NCBI GenBank assembly: GCA_030848705.1
Contig: CM061237.1
Span: 78,983,910-79,047,909, forward strand
Direction of reading: 5' to 3'
DNA from: Heracleum sosnowskyi
Taxonomy: Eukaryota > Streptophyta > Magnoliopsida > Apiales > Apiaceae
DNA: 64,000 nt
The notes beneath the pieces are model-generated. The model ran no database searches. It was not told the DNA's origin and saw nothing but the letters and a program-made list of their open reading frames with translations. The position numbers and the translations under genes are program-made. Of the stretch, positions 53,546 through 63,903 are shown piece by piece. Each line of letters begins with the position of its first letter. The first letter of the stretch is position 1.

Positions 53546-55504
53546 GTTTCCTTGGGTCCTGTTTTCTTAGCCTTTAATTTTCTCTTCACATCATTCTTCA
53601 CCTTGGGCTCAGATTGAGTTAAATCAACCTTTACCTTTGGTGTTGATTTCTGAGGGTTGCTCACATTTTCATTCATAGCATGCATATTTGGAGGAACAAA
53701 CATGTTATTCACATTCCATGGCATTTGTGGCACATTAAACATATTCATGTATGGATTAGGCACAAATGGCATGCTAGCATATGGATTTTGAAATTGTGCA
53801 TATGGAGCAAACATATTAGGCATAACAGACATTGCAGGCATAGAGGCATTCATTGCAGGCTTAGGCATTTTCACATTAGTGGGCTTCTTAACAGATTTGC
53901 AATTAGCAGATAAATGACTGACACTACCACAATTAACACATGTTTTTCTAGGAGCATACTTATCAGGTGTGTAATTGTTATGTTTGTTAATCCCTACTTT
54001 GCCATTTTTGTTATTCTTTTTATTGCCCTTAACCTCAACTTGAATTTTCTCTAACTTGTCTTTCAATTGCTTGTTAGACAAGTGACCTAAATTAGCTCTC
54101 TCAACAGGCTTCTCAACTTTCTTTGATTTAATAGACTCACCTTGAACAAAGTTCTTGGTGACAGGACCATACTTGTTATTAAGTCTAGTGAGTTCTTCTT
54201 TTTTTTCCTCTATCAACGGAACATCATGATCTGTTGATGATTCATCTGTTAACGGAAGCTTGCATTCCGTTGACGCATCAACCTTCAACGAATGATAATT
54301 GTTGTTTGTTGACTCTGATTTTGATTCTAAGGTTTCAACAGCATACCCTAGCTTCTCTTTGTTCTTTTTCCATGATTGCTCACAGAAAGATTCCATACCT
54401 TGAACATTAATGATGTTGCTAGCAACATTCCTGGAATCTTTCCATTTTGAAATCAATCTCTGTTCTATTTCTAGTTGTGTTTTAAGAATCTTTTCCCTTT
54501 TTAACAGTTTCTCAAGTTCCAGCTTAGCATCCCTACTAACACACCTCATTTTCTCAAACTCAATGAGCTGTGCTTCCAACATGGCATTTCTATCACTTAA
54601 GAACAAATTAGTCTCTTTAATTCTTGAGTTCTCTTTGGTAAGTGATTTAAGAGTAACACGCAAATTATACAATACAGTAGACATTTCATTAATTGTACTA
54701 TTGCATTCCTCTTTAGAAAGCTCAGAAGGAATAGTAGTTGTTACCTGGTAGCTAGAGGAACTTGCTTCCTGCTCATGATTGTTAGCCATTAGAGTCAAGT
54801 TGACATACTCAACATCATCATCTGAATCTTCACCATTACCAGCCCAATCATACTCTTGAGACATGAAAGCCTTTTCTTTTTGCTTGAGAAGTTCAAAGTA
54901 TTTCTTTTTATAATCAACAGGCTCAATTTTCATGTTGCCCTTCTCAGCTCTAGGCTTTCTGCAATCTCCAGCATAGTGACCAATCATTCCACAGTTGAAA
55001 CATTTAGACTTGGACTTATTAACCCAATTAATTTTGCTAGGTTGAAAGTCTCTCCTTGGTGGCCTTGCTTCTGAGTTTCTCTTGAATTTAAACTTAGAGA
55101 ATTTTCTTGAAAGAAAAGCAATGTGCTCATCAATCTCATCTAAGTCATCCAAGTTGGCTGGTTCTTCTTCTTCTTCTTCTGTCATCTTGCCTTTACCCTT
55201 GCTAACATCACTCCTACAACTAGCTCGACTAGTTGTGGCTCTTGCAGCTTCTTCATTGTCATCTTCCAGTTGGTTCACAGATGCAATCAATGCAATAGAT
55301 CCACCTTTCTTTTGCACCTTCTCAATTTCTTCATCTTGCTCCATTTCCAGCTCATATGTCTTTAAAGTTCCATAAAGCCTTTCAAGAGTATAGTCTTTGT
55401 ACTCTTGAGTGTTTCTCAGAGAAACAGTCATAGGCTTCCACTCTTTTGGAAGAGCTCTAAGAAATTTGAGGTTTGAATCATTGGTTTGGTAGACCCTCCC
55501 ATAC
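53524..55504 (-). pseudogene. gag: S2 gag, 3' part
   Basis: This is the C-terminal two thirds of S2 Gag, open from the E2 insertion to a stop at 53524. It has the end of the capsid domain ('FLRALPKEWKPMTVSLRNT') and an acidic stretch. Two CCHC knuckles follow, CFNCGMIGHYAGDC (about 55000) and CVNCGSVSHLSANC (about 53930), separated by a Leu/Glu/Lys coiled-coil-like region. The tail is Met/Pro/Asn-rich ('MPAMSVMPNMFAPYAQF'). The region 54210-54290 encodes S2-motif repeats. The N-terminal part is at 63345-63840. Confidence 0.9.
55500..55504. repeat. Target-site duplication, left copy (CATAC)
   Basis: CATAC abuts the E2 LTR and recurs at 63345-63349. Confidence 0.95.
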
Positions 55505-56608
55505 TGTTGGGAACCACGGACTTGGGGTTCTACTACAATCTATGATACACAATTAAGGAGTGCGAAAAGAAAATCACCTTGTTAACGGTTGATTCCACGC
55601 TCTTCTATTGTATTCCCAAATTCCCTTGAGCGAAGTGTGGCCTCCGTCTTCTCAAGTTAACCTCTCTTCTTGCTCCTAGGTGGCTACAATATTTTTCTTA
55701 ACCAACCCAAGCAAGAAGAGAATAAGAATATATATAGGGCTACAATAGGGATCATGGATAATTAGGTTGGGCCTTTTAATTACATCTTGGGCCTAGCCCA
55801 ATGTAATTAAATATTAATTCAATCCACTAAAGAATTAATATTTGCACTACCTTTCCTAATACCGCAACTTAATTAATTAATTCGGTTCCAATATTATTTG
55901 CTTATTAAATTCCCCATGTTTAAAATAGCGCATGCCCATTAATTAAATAAATTACTGATAATTCATTTAATTAACATCTTATATCCTTGATCATCCACTC
56001 TACCTTTATTTAATTATGCCGGAATAAATCCACCTGCAGGGTTTCACATAATTAAATCCTTTTGAGCTTTCAAGGGGACATCATTAACCCGAATATTATC
56101 AGGACACGGATTCCTTCAATAAATAATATCCACCATATATATTATTCCATCACCCAAAATATAATGATATAATTCAAAAGAATTATTTCATATATAAATC
56201 AAAGCATGTAAATAATATACACGTGTCAATTACTATATCCGGATTAAGAACCTAAGCATTAATAATAACATAGAATCTTAGTTCACCTTCTTAATCAGTT
56301 TAAGGGAACAATTCTAAATTTGATCATGTTCAATATACACAAAGTATACAAGTATTATTTAATAGTCAAGATAAACTATTCCCAAATAATGCTTCAGTTA
56401 TTCCAGTGGTTTGTCTAATTCCACTTAAACTGTGAACCCTTTATATTATATATAGACACTGATAATTTAATCTTATGTTATCCCATTTGATACTAAATTA
56501 TCCACAATATATAATAAATAGACAATGTAAAAATATGCAATCAAGATTCTCAATAAAATGGACAATGTTTATATACTACTAATGAATAGTTTAGTATAAA
56601 ACCCAACA
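55505..56608 (-). repeat. E2 3' LTR (1,104 bp)
   Basis: Minus-strand TGTTGGGTTTTATACTAAAC to GGTTCCCAACA. Follows the polypurine tract. Over 95 percent alike to the E1 LTRs by eye. Confidence 0.93.
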
Positions 56609-56618
56609 ATCTCCCACT
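56609..56618 (-). promoter_or_regulatory. E2 polypurine tract
   Basis: Minus-strand AGTGGGAGAT directly before the 3' LTR, as in E1. Confidence 0.85.
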
Positions 56619-56683
56619 TATACTCAAGCTATTCTTTGAGTATATCAGTGTTTATTAATATAATCCGCTACCAGTTTAAATAA

Positions 56684-59600
56684 CTATTCCGTGACCAGAC
56701 ATCTGACTCCTATCTCCTCCACATGTTCTTCAAAAACCTTAGCTGGTAAACTCTTCGTGAAAGGATCAGCCCGGTTGTCCTTTGATGCTATATCAGTCAC
56801 AATAATATCTCCTCGCTTAACGAATTGTCGTATGAGGTGATACTTACGCTCAATGTGTTTTGCTGCTTTATGTTCTCGTGGTTCCTTTGTATTTGCAACA
56901 GCACCAGTATTATCACAATAAATTGTGATTTGCCGTGGCAAATTAGGAACTACATTCAAATCCAGCAGGAAATTCCGGAACCATATAGCCTCCTTGGCTG
57001 CCTCAGAGGCTGCCACATATTCAGCTTCCATGGTTGAGTCTGCGATGCATTTCTGCTTCACACTCCTCCATATTACAGCTCCACCTCCTAAAGTAAAAAC
57101 ACACCCCGAGGTTGACTTCCTCTTATCCCTATCTGTTTGGAAATCTGAATCGGTATAACCCACAGGAAACAAGTCTGAAGCCTTGTAAATTAACATATAC
57201 TTCTTAGTCCTTCGCAAGTACTTAAGTATCGTTTTTACTGCACTCCAATGTTCCTGACCTGGATTGGACTGATATCTACTGACCATGCCTACGGCAAAGC
57301 AAATATCAGGTCTCGTGCATAACATGACATACATTAAGCTTCCACATGCTGAAGCATAAGGAACTGCTTTCATGTTCTCTATCTCCTTAGGTGTCTTAGG
57401 ACACTGCTCCTTTGATAGAGAGACTCCATGTCTAAAAGGTAAATTACCCTTCTTAGAGTCCTGCATGTTAAAACGAGCCAATACCTCATCAATGTACGGT
57501 TCTTGAGATAAAGCCAACGTTCTTTTCTTGCGATCTCTTATAACTTTGATCCCAAGAATGTATGCGGCTTCACCTAAGTCTTTCATTTCAAATTGTTTGA
57601 ACAACCATGCCTTAATAGATGACAACATCTCTACATTGTTTCCAATGAGCAAAATGTCATCTACATATAGTACTAGAAAAACCACTGCATTTCCTTCACT
57701 TTTCCTATACACACATGCTTCGCTTGGACTCTGATCATAACCATTTGTCTGGACGGCCTGATCAAAACGAATGTTCCACTCCCTGGAAGCTTGTTTCAGT
57801 CCATAAATGGACTTCTTAAGCTTACACACTAGATGCTCTTGGCCCTCTTTGATGAATCCCTCTGGTTGCTGCATATGGATGTTTTCATCAAGACTTCCAT
57901 TTAGGAAAGCTGTCTTGACATCCATTTGCCAAATCTCATAATCGAGATGAGCTGCTATAGATAAAAGAATCCGGATTGACTTAAGCATGACTACCGGAGA
58001 AAAGGTTTCCTCATAATCAATTCCTTGTTTCTGAGTATACCCTTTCGCAACAAGTCTTGCTTTCCAGGCTTTCGCCTTTTTGTCAGATCCTCTTTTTCTT
58101 TTGTAGATCCACTTGCATCCAATGGGTTTTACACCACTGGGTGGTTCCACGAGATCCCAGACTTTATTGGAATACATAGATTCCATCTCAGATTGCATAG
58201 CCTTTTGCCAAAGATCTGCATCCTTATCTTGCATTGCTTCTTCGTATGTCCTGGGATCCTCATCATGTTCACCAGAGACTAAGTCCGAAGACTCTCCCAA
58301 AAACATGAACCTCTCAGGTTGTTTAACAACCCTCCCACTACGACGAAGCATTGGTGTGGTATTAGTGATGGGTTGTTCATTTATTTGTGGTTGTTCTACT
58401 TGTACCGGTGGCATATTAGAATTATCTTGTCCTCCCACTATTTCCTCTAAAACAACAGTACTCATGGGTTTGTGATTCATTATATAGTCTTCTTCTAAGA
58501 ATCTAGCATTCGTGCTTACAATGATATCCCGATCCTTAGGACTATAAAACAAATACCCTTTTGTTCCCTTGGGATAACCCACAAACAACTTCACTTCTGT
58601 ACGAGAATCTAACTTAGTCACGTTCTTGTTCAGCGCATGTGCTGGACAACCCCAAATCCGAATGTGTTTCAAACTAGGTTTGGTACTAGTCCACAATTCT
58701 TTTGGAGTTTTTGGAACTGACTTAGAAGGTACCAAGTTTAGAAGATAAGCCGCTGTTTCTAGAGCATGCCCCCAAAACGACTTGGGTAAATTCGAATAAC
58801 TCATCATCGATCTAACACTCTCTAAAAGAGTCTGATTCCTTCTTTCTGCTACACCATTCTGCTGAGGTGTGCCAGGTGCAGTCAACTGGGATGAAATCCC
58901 ATGTTCTGATAAATATTCTCTAAATTCTCCAAGCAGGTATTCGCCCCCACGATCTGATCGTAGTGACTTGATACATTTTCCTAAATGTCGCTTCTCCGCA
59001 CTTGCTTTGTACTCTTTGAATTTTTCAAAGCACTCAGACTTGCGGTGCAACAGATAAATGTATCCATATCTCGAATAATCATCAATGAAAGTGACAAAAT
59101 ATTCATACCCACCTGTCGCTTGGATATTCATAGGTCCACATAAATCAGTATGAACCAATTCTAACACATCTTTGGCTCTATTTCCTTTTGCCTTAAAAGG
59201 TCTACTGGTCATTTTTCCTTCCAAGCAAGATTCACAGACTGGAAATGGCTCCACTGCCAACAAGCCTAAAGGCCCATCTACTACCAATCTTTGAATCCTC
59301 CTTAAGTTAATATGACCTAATCTCAAGTGCCAAAGATATGTTTGGTTCAATCCAGAAGGTTCCTTTCTTTTACTAGAGGTAGAAAGTGTATTATTAATTT
59401 CACTTGGTTGCAGCATTGGTTCTATAGGATTAATAATATATAAATTGTCTTGCAATGTACCAGAACATATAACTCGTTTATTCATCATAATGGAAACATT
59501 ACAATCCAAACAAACATTATAACCATCCATAGCAAGTTTAGAAACCGAAATTAAATTCCTTCTAAATGAAGGTACATAAAGACAATTATTCAAAACCAAA

Positions 59601-60640
59601 ATCCTATCATAACCAAAAGATAAAGAAATAACTCCAACTGCAACCACTGCTACTTTCGTAGCATCTCCCATGAACACATATATCTCGCCATCTCTAAGCA
59701 GCCTGGTTTTCTGGAACCCCTGCATGGAATTACAAACATGATCAGTGGCTCCTGTGTCTACACACCAAGTGCTCGTAGACATAGCCGCTATATATGTTTC
59801 CGTAACAAGAGAAAGAGACATACCAGCATTGTTCTTCTTAGACAGAGGACAATCCTTTTTCCAGTGACCCGACTGCTTGCACTTGAAGCACTTGCCCTTA
59901 GGCTTCTTCACTGAATTCTGAACTCCCAATGGTTTCACAACTTTCTGTGTCTGAACCTTCTTCTTCTTCTTTCCTTTCGGCTGTGAAGAAGAAACTTTCT
60001 CAGCCACATTTACCTGAACATGCTGCTGAAATAATGATTCCGCTGCCTGAAGCTCTGTCAGAAGTTCTGCAAGACTATACAACTTCTTGTTCATGTTGTA
60101 ATTCAAGCGAAACGGCTCAAAGCTTTTTGGCAAACTCATAAGTATGATATCGACCTGCGTTTCCGCATCAATATCAGCACCAAGGACCTCTAGTTCATTT
60201 ATATGAGACATCATCAGAAGAACATGGTCCCTTACAGGTGTTTTTTCAGCCATCTGAGTGTTCATTAGAGACTTCATTGCTACTTGCCTAGCAGCCCTAT
60301 TCTGATCTCCGAAAAGCTCCTTGAGATTATAGAGCATATCTGCAGCAGTGGTCATGGCCTGATGCTGATGTTGCAAAACACCCGACATTGCTGCCAAAAT
60401 GTAACATCGCGACATCTCATCTGCCTTAGTCCACTTCTTAAAATACTCTTTATCCTCATCCGGAGCATCGGCAGCAGGCTGGTCCGGTCTGGGTTCAATA
60501 GTACAGAATTTAAACTCTTCAGCAGTCAACACTATGTCCAAATTGCGTTTCCATTCAATATAGTTAGGTCCGGTAAGTTTGTTATCCTTAAGTATGGTGA
60601 AAAGTGGATTAAAGCCCATTCTATCCTGAGAATCATGCAT
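56684..60640 (-). CDS. gag-pol: E2 gag-pol polyprotein (1,318 residues, intact)
   Basis: A single open frame carries all copia domains. Gag: residues 1-250, starting MHDSQDRMGFNPLF, with a Lys-rich stretch before the knuckle CFKCKQSGHWKKDC (about 251-264). Protease: 'WCVDTGATDHVCN' near 295. Integrase: 'HLRLGHINLRR' and 'CESCLEGK' (zinc-binding), 'HTDLCGP', 'FIDDYSRYGY', 'GTPQQNGVAERRN' (core). RT: 'WIYKRKRGSD' and 'KARLVAKGYTQKQGIDY' near 860, catalytic YVDD near 992. RNase H: 'GYTDSDF', 'TMEAEYVAASEAA', 'YCDNTGAV'. It ends at 56684, 65 bases before the polypurine tract. Gag and Pol in one frame without a recoding signal is usual for this clade. I see no missing catalytic residue. Confidence 0.95.
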   Translation of the reverse strand: MHDSQDRMGFNPLFTILKDNKLTGPNYIEWKRNLDIVLTAEEFKFCTIEPRPDQPAADAPDEDKEYFKKWTKADEMSRCYILAAMSGVLQHQHQAMTTAADMLYNLKELFGDQNRAARQVAMKSLMNTQMAEKTPVRDHVLLMMSHINELEVLGADIDAETQVDIILMSLPKSFEPFRLNYNMNKKLYSLAELLTELQAAESLFQQHVQVNVAEKVSSSQPKGKKKKKVQTQKVVKPLGVQNSVKKPKGKCFKCKQSGHWKKDCPLSKKNNAGMSLSLVTETYIAAMSTSTWCVDTGATDHVCNSMQGFQKTRLLRDGEIYVFMGDATKVAVVAVGVISLSFGYDRILVLNNCLYVPSFRRNLISVSKLAMDGYNVCLDCNVSIMMNKRVICSGTLQDNLYIINPIEPMLQPSEINNTLSTSSKRKEPSGLNQTYLWHLRLGHINLRRIQRLVVDGPLGLLAVEPFPVCESCLEGKMTSRPFKAKGNRAKDVLELVHTDLCGPMNIQATGGYEYFVTFIDDYSRYGYIYLLHRKSECFEKFKEYKASAEKRHLGKCIKSLRSDRGGEYLLGEFREYLSEHGISSQLTAPGTPQQNGVAERRNQTLLESVRSMMSYSNLPKSFWGHALETAAYLLNLVPSKSVPKTPKELWTSTKPSLKHIRIWGCPAHALNKNVTKLDSRTEVKLFVGYPKGTKGYLFYSPKDRDIIVSTNARFLEEDYIMNHKPMSTVVLEEIVGGQDNSNMPPVQVEQPQINEQPITNTTPMLRRSGRVVKQPERFMFLGESSDLVSGEHDEDPRTYEEAMQDKDADLWQKAMQSEMESMYSNKVWDLVEPPSGVKPIGCKWIYKRKRGSDKKAKAWKARLVAKGYTQKQGIDYEETFSPVVMLKSIRILLSIAAHLDYEIWQMDVKTAFLNGSLDENIHMQQPEGFIKEGQEHLVCKLKKSIYGLKQASREWNIRFDQAVQTNGYDQSPSEACVYRKSEGNAVVFLVLYVDDILLIGNNVEMLSSIKAWLFKQFEMKDLGEAAYILGIKVIRDRKKRTLALSQEPYIDEVLARFNMQDSKKGNLPFRHGVSLSKEQCPKTPKEIENMKAVPYASACGSLMYVMLCTRPDICFAVGMVSRYQSNPGQEHWSAVKTILKYLRRTKKYMLIYKASDLFPVGYTDSDFQTDRDKRKSTSGCVFTLGGGAVIWRSVKQKCIADSTMEAEYVAASEAAKEAIWFRNFLLDLNVVPNLPRQITIYCDNTGAVANTKEPREHKAAKHIERKYHLIRQFVKRGDIIVTDIASKDNRADPFTKSLPAKVFEEHVEEIGVRCLVTE

Positions 60641-62223
60641 ATAACACTTAATCAGAAAATTGCATATATCTTAAAACTTATTTGTTTCCTCTAACAATTA
60701 ATTAAAATTAATGCACTAATATTTAAATTCCATAAATATCTGGTACGTCATGATGGGTGACATATATACCATTTAAATTTAAATATTACTTCGGTCCTAC
60801 TACTAAATAATACGCCACGTTAGGGTGGACTATATATTATCTTTCATAGCTAAGTGTATACCATTATTTAGATCTTAAGTTGCCTTTAGTCAGACCCATC
60901 CGTTCGATGTATCAATGGATAAATTCCAGGTGTTTTCGGTGAAGTCACAGACGGACTCGCTTAAGAACACAACCCCTAAGACAGAAATATCCATTATCAA
61001 CATCAATCAAGGAATGTCCAACTTTTTTCTCGAATTCTATGAAACTTGGTATGTCACGATGGGGTGAACTTACCTTTCAATATTCGTGATTAACTTAAGA
61101 AGATTGTCCTAGTAATATCCTTAACACTACCCAGACGTCATAAATCATATGTCACGATGGGTGACATATATCCAATTCATAATCGTCCTAGTGTTAAATT
61201 ACATACAACCAATAATGGATGACCATGGGATTTAATATCAAATTAATTCCCTCTCCCACTTAGTATTTAACATGAGTAATTTTATCTAGATGCATCGCCC
61301 TATGTTATTTCTTCGAGGTCCACATGTTATCAAAATAACAATACAAAGAACACATAACATAGCATAGCATGCATCTCTACATAATTAAATGGGGCCTATG
61401 TCATTATAATTATGTCTAACATGCATTCCAAATACACACATAATTTAATAACATCAAACATTTAATTAAAGCAATAAATGAAAATTTATGTCCATGTCGT
61501 CCTATTTATGTTAACCATACAATTAAAATTACACACATAATTAACAACACACATAATAATTATTTAATGCAATAATTAAAATTAAATAGCAGAAAAATTA
61601 AAATAAAAAATAAATCCACTATTATGGCCAAAAACAATTTCATCCGAAAATCCTGCGAAAACTTAAACTCGCTGTTTGAGGGTCTAAACGAGCTCAGACG
61701 CACATGAAACTTTGACTATGTCAGTTTTCAATCGTGTAGAACATCGAAATCCCTTTCTGAAAAGGTATTACTCATTGAAATCCGACACCGTATGCAAAAG
61801 TTACAACAGTTCGAAGTTGCATAGGCGAAATCTTGTAGCATCAGCGGAAGAACTTTGTTTTCTTGCAACTCCGTCGATCAAATAGTTACATACAACATAA
61901 CATACCTATTCTATTACATCATATCATAATCTAACATGAATACAAATCATGATTACAAGATTACAAAATCATAATAGAAAACAAAACTAGCACGATCAAC
62001 CCTCTTGATTTACAACCACGATAAACCACGTGGAAACCAAAACAAAAAATAACCACGATTAAACCACGTGGGATCCAAACACATAATTAAAATAAAACGA
62101 GGCCATAATAGTGGATACTAAACAACCTGCAAAAGATTATTATCCAAGCATACCACTATACATACATAACCAATTTTAATTACGACATGGACATCATATC
62201 ATAAAACATAGAACCCATAACCA
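60641..62223 (-). other. E2 leader with four degenerate CACCC-TGACATA motifs
   Basis: 1.58 kb of untranslated leader matching that of E1. The four motif copies (minus strand) lie at about 60741-60760, 60810-60829, 61049-61067 and 61148-61168. No credible ORF. Confidence 0.65.
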
Positions 62224-62237
62224 GGCTCTTGATACCA
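62224..62237 (-). promoter_or_regulatory. E2 primer binding site
   Basis: Minus-strand TGGTATCAAGAGCC, four bases after the LTR end. It is close to the initiator tRNA-Met type. Confidence 0.8.
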
Positions 62238-62241
62238 CTAT

Positions 62242-63344
62242 TATTGGGAACCACGGACTTGGGGTTCTACTACAATCTATGATACACAATTAAGGAGTGC
62301 GAAAAGAAAATCACCTTGTTAACGGTTGATTCCACGCTCTTCTATTGTATTCCCAAATTCCCTTGAGCGAAGTGTGGCCTCCGTCTTCTCAAGTTAACCT
62401 CTCTTCTTGCTCCTAGGTGGCTACAATATTTTTCTTAACCAACCCTAGCAAGAAGAGAATAAGAATATATATAGGGCTACAATAGGGATCATGGATAATT
62501 AGGTTGGGCCTTTTAATTACATCCTGGGCCTAGCCCAATGTAATTAAATATTAATTCAATCCACTAAAGAATTAATATTTGCACTACCTTTCCTAATACC
62601 GCAACTTAATTAATTAATTCGGTTCCAATATTATTTGCTTATTAAATTCCCCATGTTTAAAATAGCGCATGCCCATTAATTAAATAAATTACTGATAATT
62701 CATTTAATTAACATCTTATATCCTTGATCATCCACTCTACCTTTATTTAATTATGCCGGAATAAATCCACCTGCAGGGTTTCACATAATTAAATCCTTTT
62801 GAGCTTTCAAGGGGACATCATTAACCCGAATATTATCAGGACACGGATTCCTTCAATAAATAATATCCACCATATATATTATTCCATCACCCAAAATATA
62901 ATGATATAATTCAAAAGAATTATTTCATATATAAATCAAAGCATGTAAATAATATACACGTGTCAATTACTATATCCGGATTAAGAACCTAAGCATTAAT
63001 AATAACATAGAATCTTAGTTCACCTTCTTAATCAGTTTAAGGGAACAATTCTAAATTTGATCATGTTCAATATACACAAAGTATACAAGTATTATTTAAT
63101 AGTCAAGATAAACTATTCCCAAATAATACTTCAGTTATTCCAGTGGTTTGTCTAATTCCACTTAAACTGTGAACCCTTTATATTATATATAGACACTGAT
63201 AATTTAATCTTCTGTTATCCCATTTGATACTAAATTATCCACAATATATAATAAATAGACAATGTAAAAATATGCAATCAAGATTCTCAATAAAATGGAC
63301 AATGTTTATATACTACTAATTATAGTTTAGTATAAAACCCAACA
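62242..63344 (-). repeat. E2 5' LTR (1,103 bp)
   Basis: Minus-strand TGTTGGGTTTTATACTAAAC to TTCCCAATA. The last two bases are TA instead of the CA seen in the 3' LTR and in both E1 LTRs, probably a mutation after insertion. TATA box at about 62465-62473 (minus). Confidence 0.9.
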
Positions 63345-63349
63345 CATAC
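63345..63349. repeat. Target-site duplication, right copy (CATAC)
   Basis: Matches 55500-55504. Confidence 0.95.
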
Positions 63350-63840
63350 AACTTTAATCCATTCAAAAGCTTTTGAAACCTACTAAATGTATCATTTAGG
63401 GTTTCACCAGCTTTAAAGTGAAAGTACTCATATTGTTGTATGAGGAGTTGCATTTTGTTCTCCCTTACTTGCTCAGTTCCTTCACAGAGTGTTCTAACAG
63501 TGTCCTATACTTCTTTAGAAGTTGTACAGTTGATAACATTGTCAAACATCTCTTGCTCCAAGCCATTGAACAAAATGTTCATGGTTCTTTTATCTTTATG
63601 GACTTCTGCAACATCTTCAACAGTCCATTCTGAGACAGACTTTGGAATTTCCACATCTTCAGCATCATCTGGCAGTCCAACTCTAGATGCAAACTTCATG
63701 GGAACGTGTGGACCTTTCTCAATGCAGTCTACATATCTCTCATCCATAGACATGAGATGTAGATGCATTTTTACTTTCCAGTGAAAGTAATTGTCCTTAT
63801 CTAGAACTGGTATCTTTACACCTGCATCCTTCTTCACCAT
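63345..63840 (-). pseudogene. gag: S2 gag, 5' part
   Basis: This is the start of S2 Gag at ATG 63838-63840 (MVKKDAGVKIP), with the capsid N-terminal signature 'LDKDNYFHWKVKMHLHL' and 'WTVEDVAEVHKDKR'. An in-frame TAG at 63505-63507 follows 'TTSKEV', where a Trp is usual in this family. Past it the frame is open to the E2 insertion at 63345, and gag resumes at 55504. S2 gag is thus broken both by a nonsense codon and by an insertion. Confidence 0.88.
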
Positions 63841-63887
63841 GGTTTCTGTTTTGGCCTTGATCTTTGAACTCCTTGTATGTTAGGAGC

Positions 63888-63901
63888 TCACTCTGATACC
63901 A
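63888..63901 (-). promoter_or_regulatory. S2 primer binding site (initiator tRNA-Met)
   Basis: Minus-strand TGGTATCAGAGTGA, two bases after the LTR end. Confidence 0.88.
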
Positions 63902-63903
63902 AT

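Larger units (their letters stand above)
46568..55504 (-). mobile_element. Sirevirus S2, left part (gag 3' end, pol, spacer, aORF)
   Basis: This is the larger portion of Sirevirus S2. The aORF is cut at 46567/46568 by S1, and gag is cut at 55504/55505 by E2, resuming at 63345. The S2 3' LTR is not in the window. It carries about 20 copies of TCAACGGAAT/ATTCCGTTGA in four clusters (aORF, spacer, pol linker, gag). Confidence 0.9.
55505..63344 (-). mobile_element. Ty1/copia element E2 (Angela/TAR/Tork-like), structurally complete
   Basis: A minus-strand element of 7,840 bp with two LTRs of about 1.1 kb, primer site, leader, an uninterrupted gag-pol frame, polypurine tract and a perfect CATAC duplication. 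The LTRs differ at about six sites by eye, so the insertion is relatively young. It is inserted into S2 gag. It is the only element in the window with every structural part and an undisrupted polyprotein, so it is a candidate for recent or current activity. Confidence 0.93.
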
